Positions 42,233-51,520 of a stretch of 64,000 bases of DNA are shown one piece after another. This DNA is from Williamsia soli (GTDB taxonomy: Bacteria > Actinomycetota > Actinomycetes > Mycobacteriales > Mycobacteriaceae): positions 124,001-188,000 of the forward strand of contig NZ_JAFRDR010000006.1 of the NCBI RefSeq assembly GCF_017377795.1, given 5' to 3'. Both the position numbers and the translations under genes were made by a program. The notes beneath the pieces were generated by a model. The model saw nothing but the letters and a program-made list of their open reading frames with translations, was not told the origin of the DNA and did not search any database. Numbering within the stretch: position 1 is the stretch's first letter; the number at the start of each line of letters is the position of its first letter.

Positions 42233-42504
42233 CGCCGGGGCTCGCGGCGGTCAGAGTTGACGGTCGAGAACCCGGTGCAAACGATGTCGGCCTGCGTTTC
42301 CCGAATCGACTGACGCCTCTGTTAGTGCGACGTAAGGTCACACCTAGCCTGCCACAAGCGGGCACACTGTTAGTTGCAGCCACACCTGTCAAGCCCCGAT
42401 GCAGGTGACCGACGTGCCGTGCATTTGATAGATGCGCGGACTTGGCCCGGGAGTTGTCCACGTGAACGTTCTACCCAGCACGACCCTGTCCCACCCAGTC
42501 TGGT

Positions 42505-43626
42505 GTGACAACGCAGTCTGGTGCCGTCATGGCTGAACGCGGCGCGAAACCCGAAGTCCCCACGTTGCGACGGAAGGCTCTGAAGGCGATCAGTCACCTG
42601 TTCAGCCCACTGGAGCCCGACGATTACCTCGAGATGATCAATCCGCTGTGGACGACGAAAGAGTTGCGCGGGCGCATCGAGGAGGTACGGCCCGAGGGCG
42701 CGGACGCCGCTACGGTCTGGATCAGGCCCGGATACCAGTGGCCGGGTCACATGCCGGGGCAGTACGTCCGGCTCGGCGTGGTGATCGATGGTGTCTTCCA
42801 TTGGCGGGCATATTCTTTGACGTCAGACCCTGAGCCGCGCGACGGGCTGATCGCGGTCACGCCCAAACTCGTCGAGAACGGTGTGGTGTCGCCCTACCTG
42901 GTCCGGAAGATTCGGCCGGGCGAGATCATCCGGCTCGGCGAGATCGAGGGTGTCTTCACGTTGCCCGATCCGTGTCCGGAGAAGCTGCTGTTCATCAGCG
43001 CCGGCAGCGGCATCACGCCGATCATGAGCATGTTGCGAAGTCTGGACCACAACGATGCCATGAACGACGTGGTGGTGATCCACTCCGCACGTACCGAAGA
43101 CCAGGTCATGTTCCACAGGGACCTGCAGGAGATGGACAATCGGCAGGACGGAATGCAGCTGACCATTCGGCTGACCGGTGACGACGGGCGCATCAAGCCC
43201 GAGGATCTCGACGACCTGTGCCCGGACTGGCGCGAGCGGGAAGCCCTGTGCTCGGGCCCTGAAGAGCTGTTGAACTCCCTCGTCGAACACTGGGAGGACA
43301 ACGACCTCTCCGACCGCATCCACTTCGAACGGTTCCAGCCGGTCATCGGCGGGAACGCGGGCGATGGCGAAGGCGGTGGGGTCCGATTCGTCAAGAGCAA
43401 GACCGATGCCAAGTGTGAACCCGGACAGACCATCCTTGCCGCAGGCGAAGATGCCGGGCTCGAACTCAAGTACGGCTGCCGGATCGGCATCTGCCACACC
43501 TGTGTCGGAACCCTGAAATCCGGGCAACTCAGAGACCTGCGTACCGGTGAAGTCAGCGAGCCGGCCGGAGCCTCGGTGCGGATCTGTGTGAACAGCGCCG
43601 AAGGCGACGTCGAAATCGACCTGTAG
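42505..43626 (+). CDS. Ferredoxin reductase-type electron donor for acyl-CoA desaturase (Rv3230c-like)
   Basis: 373 residues; GTG 42505 or ATG 42529 (365 residues) may be the start. FAD domain GQYVRLGVVIDGVFHWRAYSLTSDP, NAD domain LLFISAGSGITPIMSMLRSL, then C-terminal plant-type [2Fe-2S] domain with Cys in YGCRIGICHTCVGTLKSG. Order reductase then desaturase, 14 bp apart, matches the Rv3230c-desA3 pair of mycobacteria, where the reductase supplies electrons from NADPH for Delta9 desaturation of stearoyl-CoA. Confidence 0.92.
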   Translation: MTTQSGAVMAERGAKPEVPTLRRKALKAISHLFSPLEPDDYLEMINPLWTTKELRGRIEEVRPEGADAATVWIRPGYQWPGHMPGQYVRLGVVIDGVFHWRAYSLTSDPEPRDGLIAVTPKLVENGVVSPYLVRKIRPGEIIRLGEIEGVFTLPDPCPEKLLFISAGSGITPIMSMLRSLDHNDAMNDVVVIHSARTEDQVMFHRDLQEMDNRQDGMQLTIRLTGDDGRIKPEDLDDLCPDWREREALCSGPEELLNSLVEHWEDNDLSDRIHFERFQPVIGGNAGDGEGGGVRFVKSKTDAKCEPGQTILAAGEDAGLELKYGCRIGICHTCVGTLKSGQLRDLRTGEVSEPAGASVRICVNSAEGDVEIDL

Positions 43627-43640
43627 ATCGAAGGAGAACT

Positions 43641-45074
43641 ATGACGATCCACGAAGCGAAGCGGGAAACAAGAACCACCAGCAAGCCGGATCCGCGCAGT
43701 CCGCTGGCCCATCTGTCCGATGAGACGATCGAGCAGTTGGGCAAGGAATTCGACGCGATTCACGACGAGGTCTACGGCGATCTCGGAGACGCCGACCGGC
43801 GATACATCAAGACGGTGATCGCCACCCAGCGTAATCTCGCGGTCGCGGGTCGGGTCCTGCTACTCGGATCACGATCCAAGGTGGCCTGGGTGGCCGGCAC
43901 GTCCTGCCTGGGTATGGCCAAGATTCTCGAGAACATGGAGATCGGCCACAACGTGATGCACGGGCAGTGGGACTGGATGAACGATCCAGACATCCACTCG
44001 TCGGTGTGGGACTGGGACACCGCGTCCACCGCCGAGGCGTGGAAGCACTCGCACAACTACATCCACCACGCGTTCACCAACATCCGGGGCAAGGACAAAG
44101 ACCTCGGCTACGAGATCATGCGGATCGATCCGCATCAGCCGTGGAATCCGGTCTACTTGGCGCAGCCGTTCTACAACATGCTGCTCACGGCGTTCTTCGA
44201 GTGGGGCGTCGCGCTGCACGATCTCGACCTCGACGCCATCCGCAAGGGCGAGAAGCCGATGTCCGACCTGTGGCACGACCTCAAGGGCATCGGAGTCAAG
44301 ATGCGGCGGCAGGTGATCAAGGACTACATCGGTTGGCCCGCGATCAGCGCCGGCGCTTTCGCGTTGACCCAGATCGCGTCAGGCGGCAACATCAAGCAGC
44401 CCAAGACCTCCCGGCTGGCGAGCCGTCTACGGCGCGCGCCCGGTGCGGGCAAGCGGACGAAGACTGTCGCCGCCGTCATGGATCGCGCTCTTCCAGGTGT
44501 GGAACAGACGTTCTTGGCAACGTTCGCTGCGGACTTCACCGCCAACATCATCCGAAACGTGTGGGCGCACGCGATCATCTTCTGCGGACATTTCCCGGAC
44601 CAGACCTACACCTTCAGCAAAGCCGAGACGGAGAATGAGACACGAGGCGGCTGGTACGTGCGGCAGTTGCTGGGCGCGGCCAACATCGAGGGCAGCCCGC
44701 TGTTCCACGTGATCAGCGGGAATCTCGGTTACCAGGTCGAGCACCACCTCTATCCAGACATGCCGAGCACCCGGTACTCACAGGTGGCGCCGAAGGTGAA
44801 GGATATCTGCGAGCGCTACGAACTGCCCTACAACACAGGCCCTTTCGCCCAGCAATGGGGTCAGGTTCATCGCACCATCTTCCGGTTGGCTCTGCCGGGT
44901 GGAAAGCCGCGCCCCAAGCCCGACCCCTTCCACCGGCCTCCGCACAGCGCGGCTGACCCGGAACGGGTGAGCGAGGCCGCTCGCTTCCGGTCGCGGGTTC
45001 CGGCCAGCCATCCTGATGCCGGCCCCGAGCACGAGTCCGGTGGCGTCAACGTGGAGCCGCCGCCTCGCGACTGA
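43641..45074 (+). CDS. desA3: Membrane acyl-CoA Delta9 (stearoyl-CoA) desaturase, DesA3-like
   Basis: 477 residues; AAGGAGAACT precedes ATG 43641. Three histidine boxes hold the di-iron centre: His103-x3-His107 (HNVMH), His138-x3-His142-His143 (HNYIHH), and the box QVEHHLYP near residue 368. Central hydrophobic segments are consistent with a membrane enzyme. The proline-rich C-terminus (about 430-477) is disordered-looking. Makes oleate/palmitoleate from saturated acyl-CoA with the preceding reductase. Confidence 0.9.
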   Translation: MTIHEAKRETRTTSKPDPRSPLAHLSDETIEQLGKEFDAIHDEVYGDLGDADRRYIKTVIATQRNLAVAGRVLLLGSRSKVAWVAGTSCLGMAKILENMEIGHNVMHGQWDWMNDPDIHSSVWDWDTASTAEAWKHSHNYIHHAFTNIRGKDKDLGYEIMRIDPHQPWNPVYLAQPFYNMLLTAFFEWGVALHDLDLDAIRKGEKPMSDLWHDLKGIGVKMRRQVIKDYIGWPAISAGAFALTQIASGGNIKQPKTSRLASRLRRAPGAGKRTKTVAAVMDRALPGVEQTFLATFAADFTANIIRNVWAHAIIFCGHFPDQTYTFSKAETENETRGGWYVRQLLGAANIEGSPLFHVISGNLGYQVEHHLYPDMPSTRYSQVAPKVKDICERYELPYNTGPFAQQWGQVHRTIFRLALPGGKPRPKPDPFHRPPHSAADPERVSEAARFRSRVPASHPDAGPEHESGGVNVEPPPRD

Positions 45075-45100
45075 GCGTCCCGAAACAGACCCAGTCGTCC

Positions 45101-45136
45101 GGCGCACCCAGCTGCAGCACTACCGCTGGGTGCGCC
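45101..45136. terminator. Hairpin terminator after the desaturase
   Basis: GGCGCACCCAGC at 45101-45112 and GCTGGGTGCGCC at 45125-45136, 12-bp perfect stem and 12-nt loop, between convergent desaturase and PAS-GGDEF genes. Probably bidirectional; no T-run. Confidence 0.65.
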
Positions 45137-45178
45137 TGTAACGGCTGGGTGTGTGACGGTGAACGAGGCGGTCCGAGA

Positions 45179-47623
45179 CTAGTGAAATCGTGCCGCCGCC
45201 GCGGCTGCTGATTCGGGGGAGTGCAAGAACGGCCCCTGCGCTTGCTGACAACCGGCTGCAGTGACCGCCTCGAGTTGTGCCGCCGTCTCGACACCGGTGG
45301 CGATGACGGTCATGTCCGCCGCCCGGGCAATCGCGACGATGCTCTGGATGACCGTGTCCGCGAAATGCGAGGTCGTGAGATCTCGGATGAACGCCGGGGC
45401 GATCTTGATTGCATCGACCTGCTGGAGCTGGACCAGCGACGAATAACCCGCCCCGAAGTTGTCGATGGCCACCCTGATCCCGAGTTCACGCAGTCGTCGC
45501 AGCTGATCGAGTGGTCGGATGCCCTCGGAGAACTCATCCGCGGCGAAAATCGTCTCGGTCACGTCGAGTCGGAGGTCGCCGGGGTGCACGCAACATTCAT
45601 CGAGGGCTGCGGCCACATTCTGCGGGAGCCGGTCGTCGCAGAACTGACGGGGCGACAATGTGATGGCGAGCGTGAGTTCGCCTGCACGGTAGCCGAAGAC
45701 ATCGTTCAGGTCGTGCAGGGCCTTGGAGAGGTTCAGCCGCCCGAGCGCATCGCCGAGTCCGATGTGATCGGCCAACGTATTGAATGTGTTCGGCTCGATC
45801 TCGTTGTGAATCGGGTGGTGCCAGCACAGTGTGGCTTCCACGCCCACCACCCGGCCGGTCGCGGTGGCGTGGATCAGCTCATAGCGGTTGCCGAGCTGGC
45901 CGTCGGCCGGAGCAGCGATGAGCGCGCGCAGATCCTGTTCGAGCTGCTGCCGGAACTGGAACTCGCGCCGCAGCCGCACATCGAAGACGGCGGAGCGCGC
46001 GCGGCCGGACTGCTTCGCGTAGTAGAGCGCGATGTCGGCGTCCCGCAAAAGGTCACCGCCTGAGCGGTTCTCACCCTCGGTCGTGCACACCGACCCGACG
46101 CTCGCGGTCATTCGGACGCTCGAGATCCCGGTATCGATCGGGGACTCGGTGATCGCTGTCAGCAGGTGTTCGGCCTGCCTTTGAGCCGAGGCCGGACCCG
46201 TGCCGTCGCCGGGGCTGACGATGCTGAACTCGTCGCCTCCGATCCGGCCCACGGACGAGCCGGGCCCCGCGGCCGCAGCAAGGCGCCCGGCCACCGCTCG
46301 GAGTACCTGGTCGCCGTAGCTGTGGCCCAACGAATCGTTGATGATCTTGAAACGGTCGAGGTCGAGAAAGTGCACATTGATCGGACTGTTCGGTTCGACG
46401 TCCGATGCCAGCTGCGTGTCGAGTTGCCGCAGTAGACCGTCGTGGTTGAGCAACCCCGTGAGGCTGTCGTGGCTCGCGCGATGGCGCTGTTGTTCGGCGT
46501 CGAGGACTTGCTGGGTGATGTCGGTGTACGACGCGATCGCCCTCGGTTCGTCGAGATCGACGTCGAATGCCTTGCAGGTCACCGAGAACCACCGATGTTC
46601 GCCGTCGGTACGAGTGGCCAGCTTGCCGGTGAATCCGTCTCCGGTCTGGCGCATGTGATCGACGAGTGCCCGAATGTCGTCGTTGGGGAACATGACGGGC
46701 AGACTTCCGAGGTGGGCGCCGGGAACCGTCGACGGATCGAGCCCGAGGAGGGTGGCCGAGGCCGGGTTGGCCATCTCGATGAAGCCGTGCGGGTTCAGGA
46801 CGAGGACTGCCTCGGTCAGTTCCGAGACCACGGTGCCGAACAACTCGATCGCGCGGCGCGACGCGGTCAGGTCAGCACACAGCAGCACATAGCCCGCACC
46901 CATCGCGGTGACCGATACCCGGACGTTCCGGATGGCGCCGTCGCGATGACGATGGACACTCTCGATCGTGCCACCGAGCGCAATGGCTTCGCGGGGGACG
47001 AAGGCGGCTCCGATCACGTCGGTCAGGTCGCGGCCGAGTGCCTTCGATGCGGACGTGCCGTACACCTTCTCGGCGGCCGGATTCCACGCCTGGACCACTC
47101 CCTCCGCGGAAATGGCGATCACGGCATCGCTCACGTGATCGACCAGAGCGGCCTGGTATTTCAAGGCCTCTTCCGCGGCCTTCTTGGTCGAGATGTCGCG
47201 CATGATGACCTGGAACGCAGGGCGGCCCTGCCACTCTGTTCGCACCGAGACGATCTCTGCGAGTTTTGTGGTGCCGTCGGTCAACAGCATGAGGGCTTCG
47301 GCGGGCTCGGTTGCGGTGTCTTCCTCACCCAGGCTGGCCAGCCTCTCGAGCATCCCCGGAATCGAGTCGGGGTGTACGAACTCGGTGATCCAATGCCCGA
47401 CCATCTGGTCGGTGGACTGCGCCCGCGCCAGTCGGAGCCCGGCAGGGTTCACGTAGACGACGACGCCGCCCTCGTGGACGCAGATTGCGTCCGGGCTGAG
47501 TTCGACGAGCAGGCGGTATCGCTTGGCGAGCGACTCGGCGGAATCCGGTTCGACGGGTACGACGAGTTCTTCTTCACCGTCGGAGGGGGTCGGCGACGCG
47601 TTGTCACCTTCGATCACGTGCAC
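45179..47623 (-). CDS. Multi-PAS diguanylate cyclase with degenerate EAL domain
   Basis: 814 residues from GTG 47623 (GGAGGGAA upstream). Order: three PAS-type sensor domains (about 30-150, 155-265, 275-385), GGDEF (GRIGGDEFSIV near residue 460), EAL (560-814). The GGDEF motif is intact, so c-di-GMP synthesis is likely. The EAL domain has lost key residues: EAL reads EAT, DDFGTGYSS reads DNFGAGYSS, KID reads KIA and AEGVE reads ATGVE; phosphodiesterase activity is unlikely. Cytosolic, no membrane helices. Confidence 0.9.
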   Translation of the reverse strand: MHVIEGDNASPTPSDGEEELVVPVEPDSAESLAKRYRLLVELSPDAICVHEGGVVVYVNPAGLRLARAQSTDQMVGHWITEFVHPDSIPGMLERLASLGEEDTATEPAEALMLLTDGTTKLAEIVSVRTEWQGRPAFQVIMRDISTKKAAEEALKYQAALVDHVSDAVIAISAEGVVQAWNPAAEKVYGTSASKALGRDLTDVIGAAFVPREAIALGGTIESVHRHRDGAIRNVRVSVTAMGAGYVLLCADLTASRRAIELFGTVVSELTEAVLVLNPHGFIEMANPASATLLGLDPSTVPGAHLGSLPVMFPNDDIRALVDHMRQTGDGFTGKLATRTDGEHRWFSVTCKAFDVDLDEPRAIASYTDITQQVLDAEQQRHRASHDSLTGLLNHDGLLRQLDTQLASDVEPNSPINVHFLDLDRFKIINDSLGHSYGDQVLRAVAGRLAAAAGPGSSVGRIGGDEFSIVSPGDGTGPASAQRQAEHLLTAITESPIDTGISSVRMTASVGSVCTTEGENRSGGDLLRDADIALYYAKQSGRARSAVFDVRLRREFQFRQQLEQDLRALIAAPADGQLGNRYELIHATATGRVVGVEATLCWHHPIHNEIEPNTFNTLADHIGLGDALGRLNLSKALHDLNDVFGYRAGELTLAITLSPRQFCDDRLPQNVAAALDECCVHPGDLRLDVTETIFAADEFSEGIRPLDQLRRLRELGIRVAIDNFGAGYSSLVQLQQVDAIKIAPAFIRDLTTSHFADTVIQSIVAIARAADMTVIATGVETAAQLEAVTAAGCQQAQGPFLHSPESAAAAAARFH

Positions 47624-47792
47624 TTCCCTCCCTGTTCACAGCCGGTCCTGATCCTGACGGTTCTGGCGGCAACATCTCTCCGAGATGATTCGCGAATGAA
47701 ATTAACCATAGTCGTTCGCACAAATCATGCAGGTCAGGGACGGTATAAGGGCACACATTTGTGCACCTCCCATTTCACGGAAAGAGACCAGA

Positions 47793-48956
47793 ATGAATTC
47801 TATTGCTAACGCCCGGATCGCGGGACTGGGCGCTGTCACCGGGTACGGCTGGGGACGGCAGGCGTTGTGGACAGGACTGGCCTCCGGGAAGCCCGCAGCC
47901 GAACTCACCGCGGGCTTCGGTGGCAGTCCGAGCGAATCCGGTTGGGTGTCGCGGATCCCCTCGGGCGGCAACCTCGAAGACGGATCGACGCGGTTCGCCC
48001 GGGCCATGCGTTGGGCCGCAAGGGAGGCCATCGAGGATGCCTTGGAGCGCGGATGGACTCCCGGCAAGCGGGTTGGTCTCGTCCATGCCACGGTCTTGGG
48101 CGACCTCGAGTTGAGCCGCGCGTTCCAGCCCGGCCAAGGTGAGGGGTTGTCGGTCCGTCAGTACCTGGGTATGGCGCCTTCGACGCCGGCGTCGCTACTC
48201 ATGCGCGACTACGGGTTTCATGGGCCCGCGGTGAATGTATCTGCGATGTGCACGTCCGGAACCGTCGCGTTGCTGACAGCGAAGATGTGGCTCGACACCG
48301 ACACCGTCGACGACGTGATCGTGTTGTCGACGGACCTGTCTGCGACCCCCGAGGTGGTCTCGCAGTTCGTGCGACTCGGGGTCGCCATCACCGATGCCGA
48401 GCCGCTCGACGCTTGCCGGCCATTTCAGACCGGTAGTCGAGGTTTCGTATTCGGAGAGGCTGCCGTCGGTTTCGTCCTGTCCAAGCAGGACACCGACGGT
48501 TATCTCGACCTGCTGGGTGGAGCCATGAGTCACGACGGCTTCCATGTCACATCAGTCGATCCATCGCTCGAGCACGTCAAGGGTTGCTTCGCCGACGCTC
48601 TGATCGACTCGGGTGTCGAGGCCGGCGAGGTGTCGTACCTCAACGCCCATGGTCCGGGAACCGCGCAATGTGATGCCGCAGAAGCGGCGGCGGCGACCGC
48701 GCTGCTGCCGAGTGACATCGGTATCTACTCGGTCAAACCGCTGGCCGGGCATTGCCAGGCAGCCGCTGCGGCGGTTGAGATCGCAGGTGCGGCAATAAGT
48801 TACACCGAGGGTGTGGTCCCGGGTGCGCCGTCGGTCGCTGAAGGTGATTCTCGCCTGGTCGACGGCCTCGTCCGGATGGAGCCGGGGATCACCGTCAAGT
48901 CGTCTCTCGGTATGGGAGGGCACAATTCGGTGGCAGTGCTCGGCCCGGTTCGCTGA
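47793..48956 (+). CDS. Stand-alone beta-ketoacyl synthase-like thiolase-fold enzyme
   Basis: 387 residues from ATG 47793 (GGAAAGAG upstream). Catalytic Cys153 (VNVSAMCTSGT), His286 (LNAHGPGTAQCD) and His320 (KPLAGHCQAAAA) form the KAS II C-H-H triad. The nucleophile context AMCTSG differs from the usual TACSSG. No acyl carrier protein, ketoreductase or other PKS/FAS gene is adjacent. May act as chain-length factor or chain-initiating/condensing enzyme with carriers encoded elsewhere. Confidence 0.85.
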   Translation: MNSIANARIAGLGAVTGYGWGRQALWTGLASGKPAAELTAGFGGSPSESGWVSRIPSGGNLEDGSTRFARAMRWAAREAIEDALERGWTPGKRVGLVHATVLGDLELSRAFQPGQGEGLSVRQYLGMAPSTPASLLMRDYGFHGPAVNVSAMCTSGTVALLTAKMWLDTDTVDDVIVLSTDLSATPEVVSQFVRLGVAITDAEPLDACRPFQTGSRGFVFGEAAVGFVLSKQDTDGYLDLLGGAMSHDGFHVTSVDPSLEHVKGCFADALIDSGVEAGEVSYLNAHGPGTAQCDAAEAAAATALLPSDIGIYSVKPLAGHCQAAAAAVEIAGAAISYTEGVVPGAPSVAEGDSRLVDGLVRMEPGITVKSSLGMGGHNSVAVLGPVR

Positions 48957-48980
48957 ACAGTGCTCGAGTGACATCTGGCC

Positions 48981-49015
48981 GGTGGCGCGGGGGCCTGTGC
49001 GGGCCCCGCGCCACC
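48981..49015. terminator. Hairpin terminator between convergent genes
   Basis: GGTGGCGCGGGG at 48981-48992 and CCCCGCGCCACC at 49004-49015, 12-bp GC-rich stem, 11-nt loop, between the convergent ketoacyl synthase and epimerase-like genes. Confidence 0.7.
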
Positions 49016-49081
49016 GCGCCGAAGAGGACCCGGCGAGCACCGCGGATGGCGGTACCTCGCCCGATCTCGGGCGGTATCGCC

Positions 49082-50014
49082 TCAGGCCGGGTCGGCCCGG
49101 TCGGCGGTCTGGTGATCCCCGCCGATGTCGGTCCCGGATCGGGCGGGGTTCAACGACCGCCTGACCGCTTCTCGGGTCGAGAGCCGCTGCTCGCTGCGGG
49201 GGTCGGGGCCGCAGATCATGTCGTGGCGCAGGCTGTCTACCAATTCGACGACCGTGTTCCTCGGTATCCCGGTGATCGCCGCTGCGACCCGGCCGACCAG
49301 GCCGGTCGGAATTCCGGGGATCGAGGGGCGGGGCCGGCGGACGTCGAGTTCGTCCGCAATGAGCCCGATGAGCTCGGGATAGCTGAGTTGGTCGGGGCCA
49401 CCGAGATCGTGATGGCCGTTGGTCGGCTCCCCGGTGCCCGCGTCGACGAGTGCCGCGATGACATCTTCGGTCGCGATCGGCTGCACCCGGGTGTTCATCC
49501 ACTTCGGAATCGGCAAGACGGGTAGACGCTCGACGAGCCGCCGGACGAGTTCGAACGAGGTCGATCCGGCACCGACGATCAGCGCCGCCCGCTGCACGTT
49601 CGCCGGGGTGTCGGCGTCGAGGAAGATTCGCTCGACCTCTTGACGGGAGGCGAGGTGGTCCGAGAGTTCGACACCTTCTGGGATGAGTCCGGACAGGTAG
49701 ACGATCTGACGTGTATCCGCCAGGTCGCAGGCGTCGGCGAAGGCGTGCGCCCCGGCGGCGTCTCTCTCCTCGAACCCCTTGTCGTCCATGGAATGAACCA
49801 GGAAGTACGCCACGTCTGTGTCGGCGATCGCGGCGGAAATGCCCTCGGGCTCTTGGAGATCGAAACGGCGGACCTGCACCGCGTCGGCCCACCCGAACTC
49901 CGAGGCGCGGTCGGGATCACGCATCCCCGCTACAACATCGTGGCCCGACTCGAGCAGGGCCGGGATCAGCCGTGATCCGATATAGCCGGTTGAACCGGTG
50001 ACAAAAGCACGCAT
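49082..50014 (-). CDS. NAD(P)H-binding (atypical SDR/NmrA-like) protein
   Basis: 310 residues. N-terminal VTGSTGYIGSRLIPALLESGHDVVAGMRDP is an extended/atypical SDR cofactor motif; AYFLVHSMDDKGFEERD and VYLSGLIPEGVELSDHLASRQEVE are those of the NmrA-like YwnB/Rv2216-type group. No YxxxK is evident, so regulatory or quinone-reductase-like roles are possible. Function unknown. Confidence 0.8.
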   Translation of the reverse strand: MRAFVTGSTGYIGSRLIPALLESGHDVVAGMRDPDRASEFGWADAVQVRRFDLQEPEGISAAIADTDVAYFLVHSMDDKGFEERDAAGAHAFADACDLADTRQIVYLSGLIPEGVELSDHLASRQEVERIFLDADTPANVQRAALIVGAGSTSFELVRRLVERLPVLPIPKWMNTRVQPIATEDVIAALVDAGTGEPTNGHHDLGGPDQLSYPELIGLIADELDVRRPRPSIPGIPTGLVGRVAAAITGIPRNTVVELVDSLRHDMICGPDPRSEQRLSTREAVRRSLNPARSGTDIGGDHQTADRADPA

Positions 50015-50135
50015 GGTGTGATCTTCCTGCTGGCGGTTACGGGCGGAAGATCGCGCGCTCCCTACGTGGTCAGAGAACTACCCCTCCACGCGCCTCCGGA
50101 AACGCAGGCAGCAATCTGCTGCGTCGTGCGTGCGT

Positions 50136-50534
50136 TCACGTCATCGCGGCGATGGCCTGATCCAGGGTCGGGTAGAGGGTGAGCGTCTGGTCGAGACCGA
50201 CCAATTGAATCGGCCGGGACGTCGACGGACCATCGGCGACGACGCCGAACAGGCCGCCGGGTGCAATCGCCTCGTATGCCGTGACCAGTGCGCTCATGCC
50301 GGCGGAGGCGAGGAACTCAGTGCTCGTGAGGTCGATGATCAGTCCGCTGGGTTCGCCGCTCAGGGCGCTGCTGACGGCGTCGGACAGCTGCGGCGCAGTC
50401 AGTACATCGATGCTGCCCTGCACGGTGAGGATTGCCAGCTCCTTGTGCTGGACGGTCAGGATCGTCAACGCTGCGCCTCCCGCAACAGAGGTCTGACCAT
50501 CGGCAACAAACGCATCGGCATCTTCGGAGTGCAC
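50136..50534 (-). CDS. STAS-domain anti-anti-sigma factor-like protein
   Basis: 132 residues from GTG 50534, chosen because AAAGGGAA lies ~8 nt before it; TTG 50555 is a possible longer start. LAILTVQGSIDVLTAPQLSDAVSSALS and LIIDLTSTEFLASAGMSALVTAY are STAS; here the loop keeps Ser (LASAGM), the usual phosphorylation site. Divergent from a GAF-ANTAR gene, forming a second module like the one at 36872-38213. Confidence 0.87.
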   Translation of the reverse strand: MHSEDADAFVADGQTSVAGGAALTILTVQHKELAILTVQGSIDVLTAPQLSDAVSSALSGEPSGLIIDLTSTEFLASAGMSALVTAYEAIAPGGLFGVVADGPSTSRPIQLVGLDQTLTLYPTLDQAIAAMT

Positions 50535-50760
50535 GGCGGTATTCCCTTTCGGCAAGCTGTCTCATCAACACTCGGTCAGAGTGACCCTGCGAGTGCGACG
50601 GCGTCGTCTTCACCGATGGATGTCATTGTTTCATGCCCGCCGACGCCGACGGTCCCAGCAGTGGCTTCGGGGCCCTGAACGGAGGTTTGATGACGTGAAC
50701 AATCTTGGAAAATCTAGTAGGATATTCCTCTGACCTGGTACGAAGGCGAAGGGAAGTGAC

Positions 50761-51465
50761 GTGAGTACCCGCGGCGGCGACGATGTGTACGTGAAGATGG
50801 CCGAACTGGTGCGAGACATGAGTGCCAAGGTGCCGGACGATCCGACCGACGTGCTGCAGGAACTTCTCGAGAGCGCGGTCGCATACATTCCGGGGTGTGA
50901 TCACGCGAGTATCACCACGATGGTGGGCCGTGCCGAAGCCGCGACCCCGGTGACCACGCACGAGCACGCCCGAACCATCGATGCCCTCCAGGTCAAGCAC
51001 GGCGAGGGCCCGTTTCTGGAGGCGGCGTCCGAGTTCGAAATCGTCCACATCGCTGATCTGGAAACCGAAGAACGGTGGCCTGCCTTCACCGCCGACGTGT
51101 GCGACCTGACGCCGGTGCGGTCGATGGCGATCTTCCGGCTGTTCATCGCACGCGGCGGTCTGGGCACTCTGAACCTGTACGCCGACAAGCCCCATGCCTT
51201 CGACCAGGAGGCGCGCGACCTCGGGTACGTCTACGCCTCGCACGCTGCTGTCGTCTGGGGCACCGCTGCGCGAGGCGACCAATTCCGTAGCGCGCTCGCA
51301 AGCCGGGACATCATCGGCCAGGCGAAGGGCATGCTGATGGAACGTTTCGACATCGGCGCCGTGCAGGCGTTCGAGCTGTTGCGCAGGCTTTCTCAGGACT
51401 CCAATGAACGCCTCGTCGACATCGCGGCCAAACTCGTGCAGCAGGACCACCCTGTCGGCACCTGA
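50761..51465 (+). CDS. GAF-ANTAR domain RNA-binding response protein
   Basis: 234 residues from GTG 50761. GAF (ASITTMVGRAEAATP; GPFLEAASEFEIVHIADL; RSMAIFRLFIARG) then ANTAR (ASRDIIGQAKGMLMERFDIGAVQAFELLRRLSQDSNERLVDIAAKLV). The ANTAR helix is nearly identical to that at 37506-38213. Divergent from the STAS gene, sharing its 225-bp promoter region. Confidence 0.9.
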   Translation: MSTRGGDDVYVKMAELVRDMSAKVPDDPTDVLQELLESAVAYIPGCDHASITTMVGRAEAATPVTTHEHARTIDALQVKHGEGPFLEAASEFEIVHIADLETEERWPAFTADVCDLTPVRSMAIFRLFIARGGLGTLNLYADKPHAFDQEARDLGYVYASHAAVVWGTAARGDQFRSALASRDIIGQAKGMLMERFDIGAVQAFELLRRLSQDSNERLVDIAAKLVQQDHPVGT

Positions 51466-51520
51466 TCCACGGGGCCGCGGTACCTCCTGTGGGCTCGGCC
51501 GAACTGTCAGCTGCTGCGGA

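Noticed and set aside
45179-45800. Active EAL phosphodiesterase in the PAS-GGDEF protein
   Set aside because: EAT, DNFG, KIA and ATGVE substitutions remove metal and catalytic residues.
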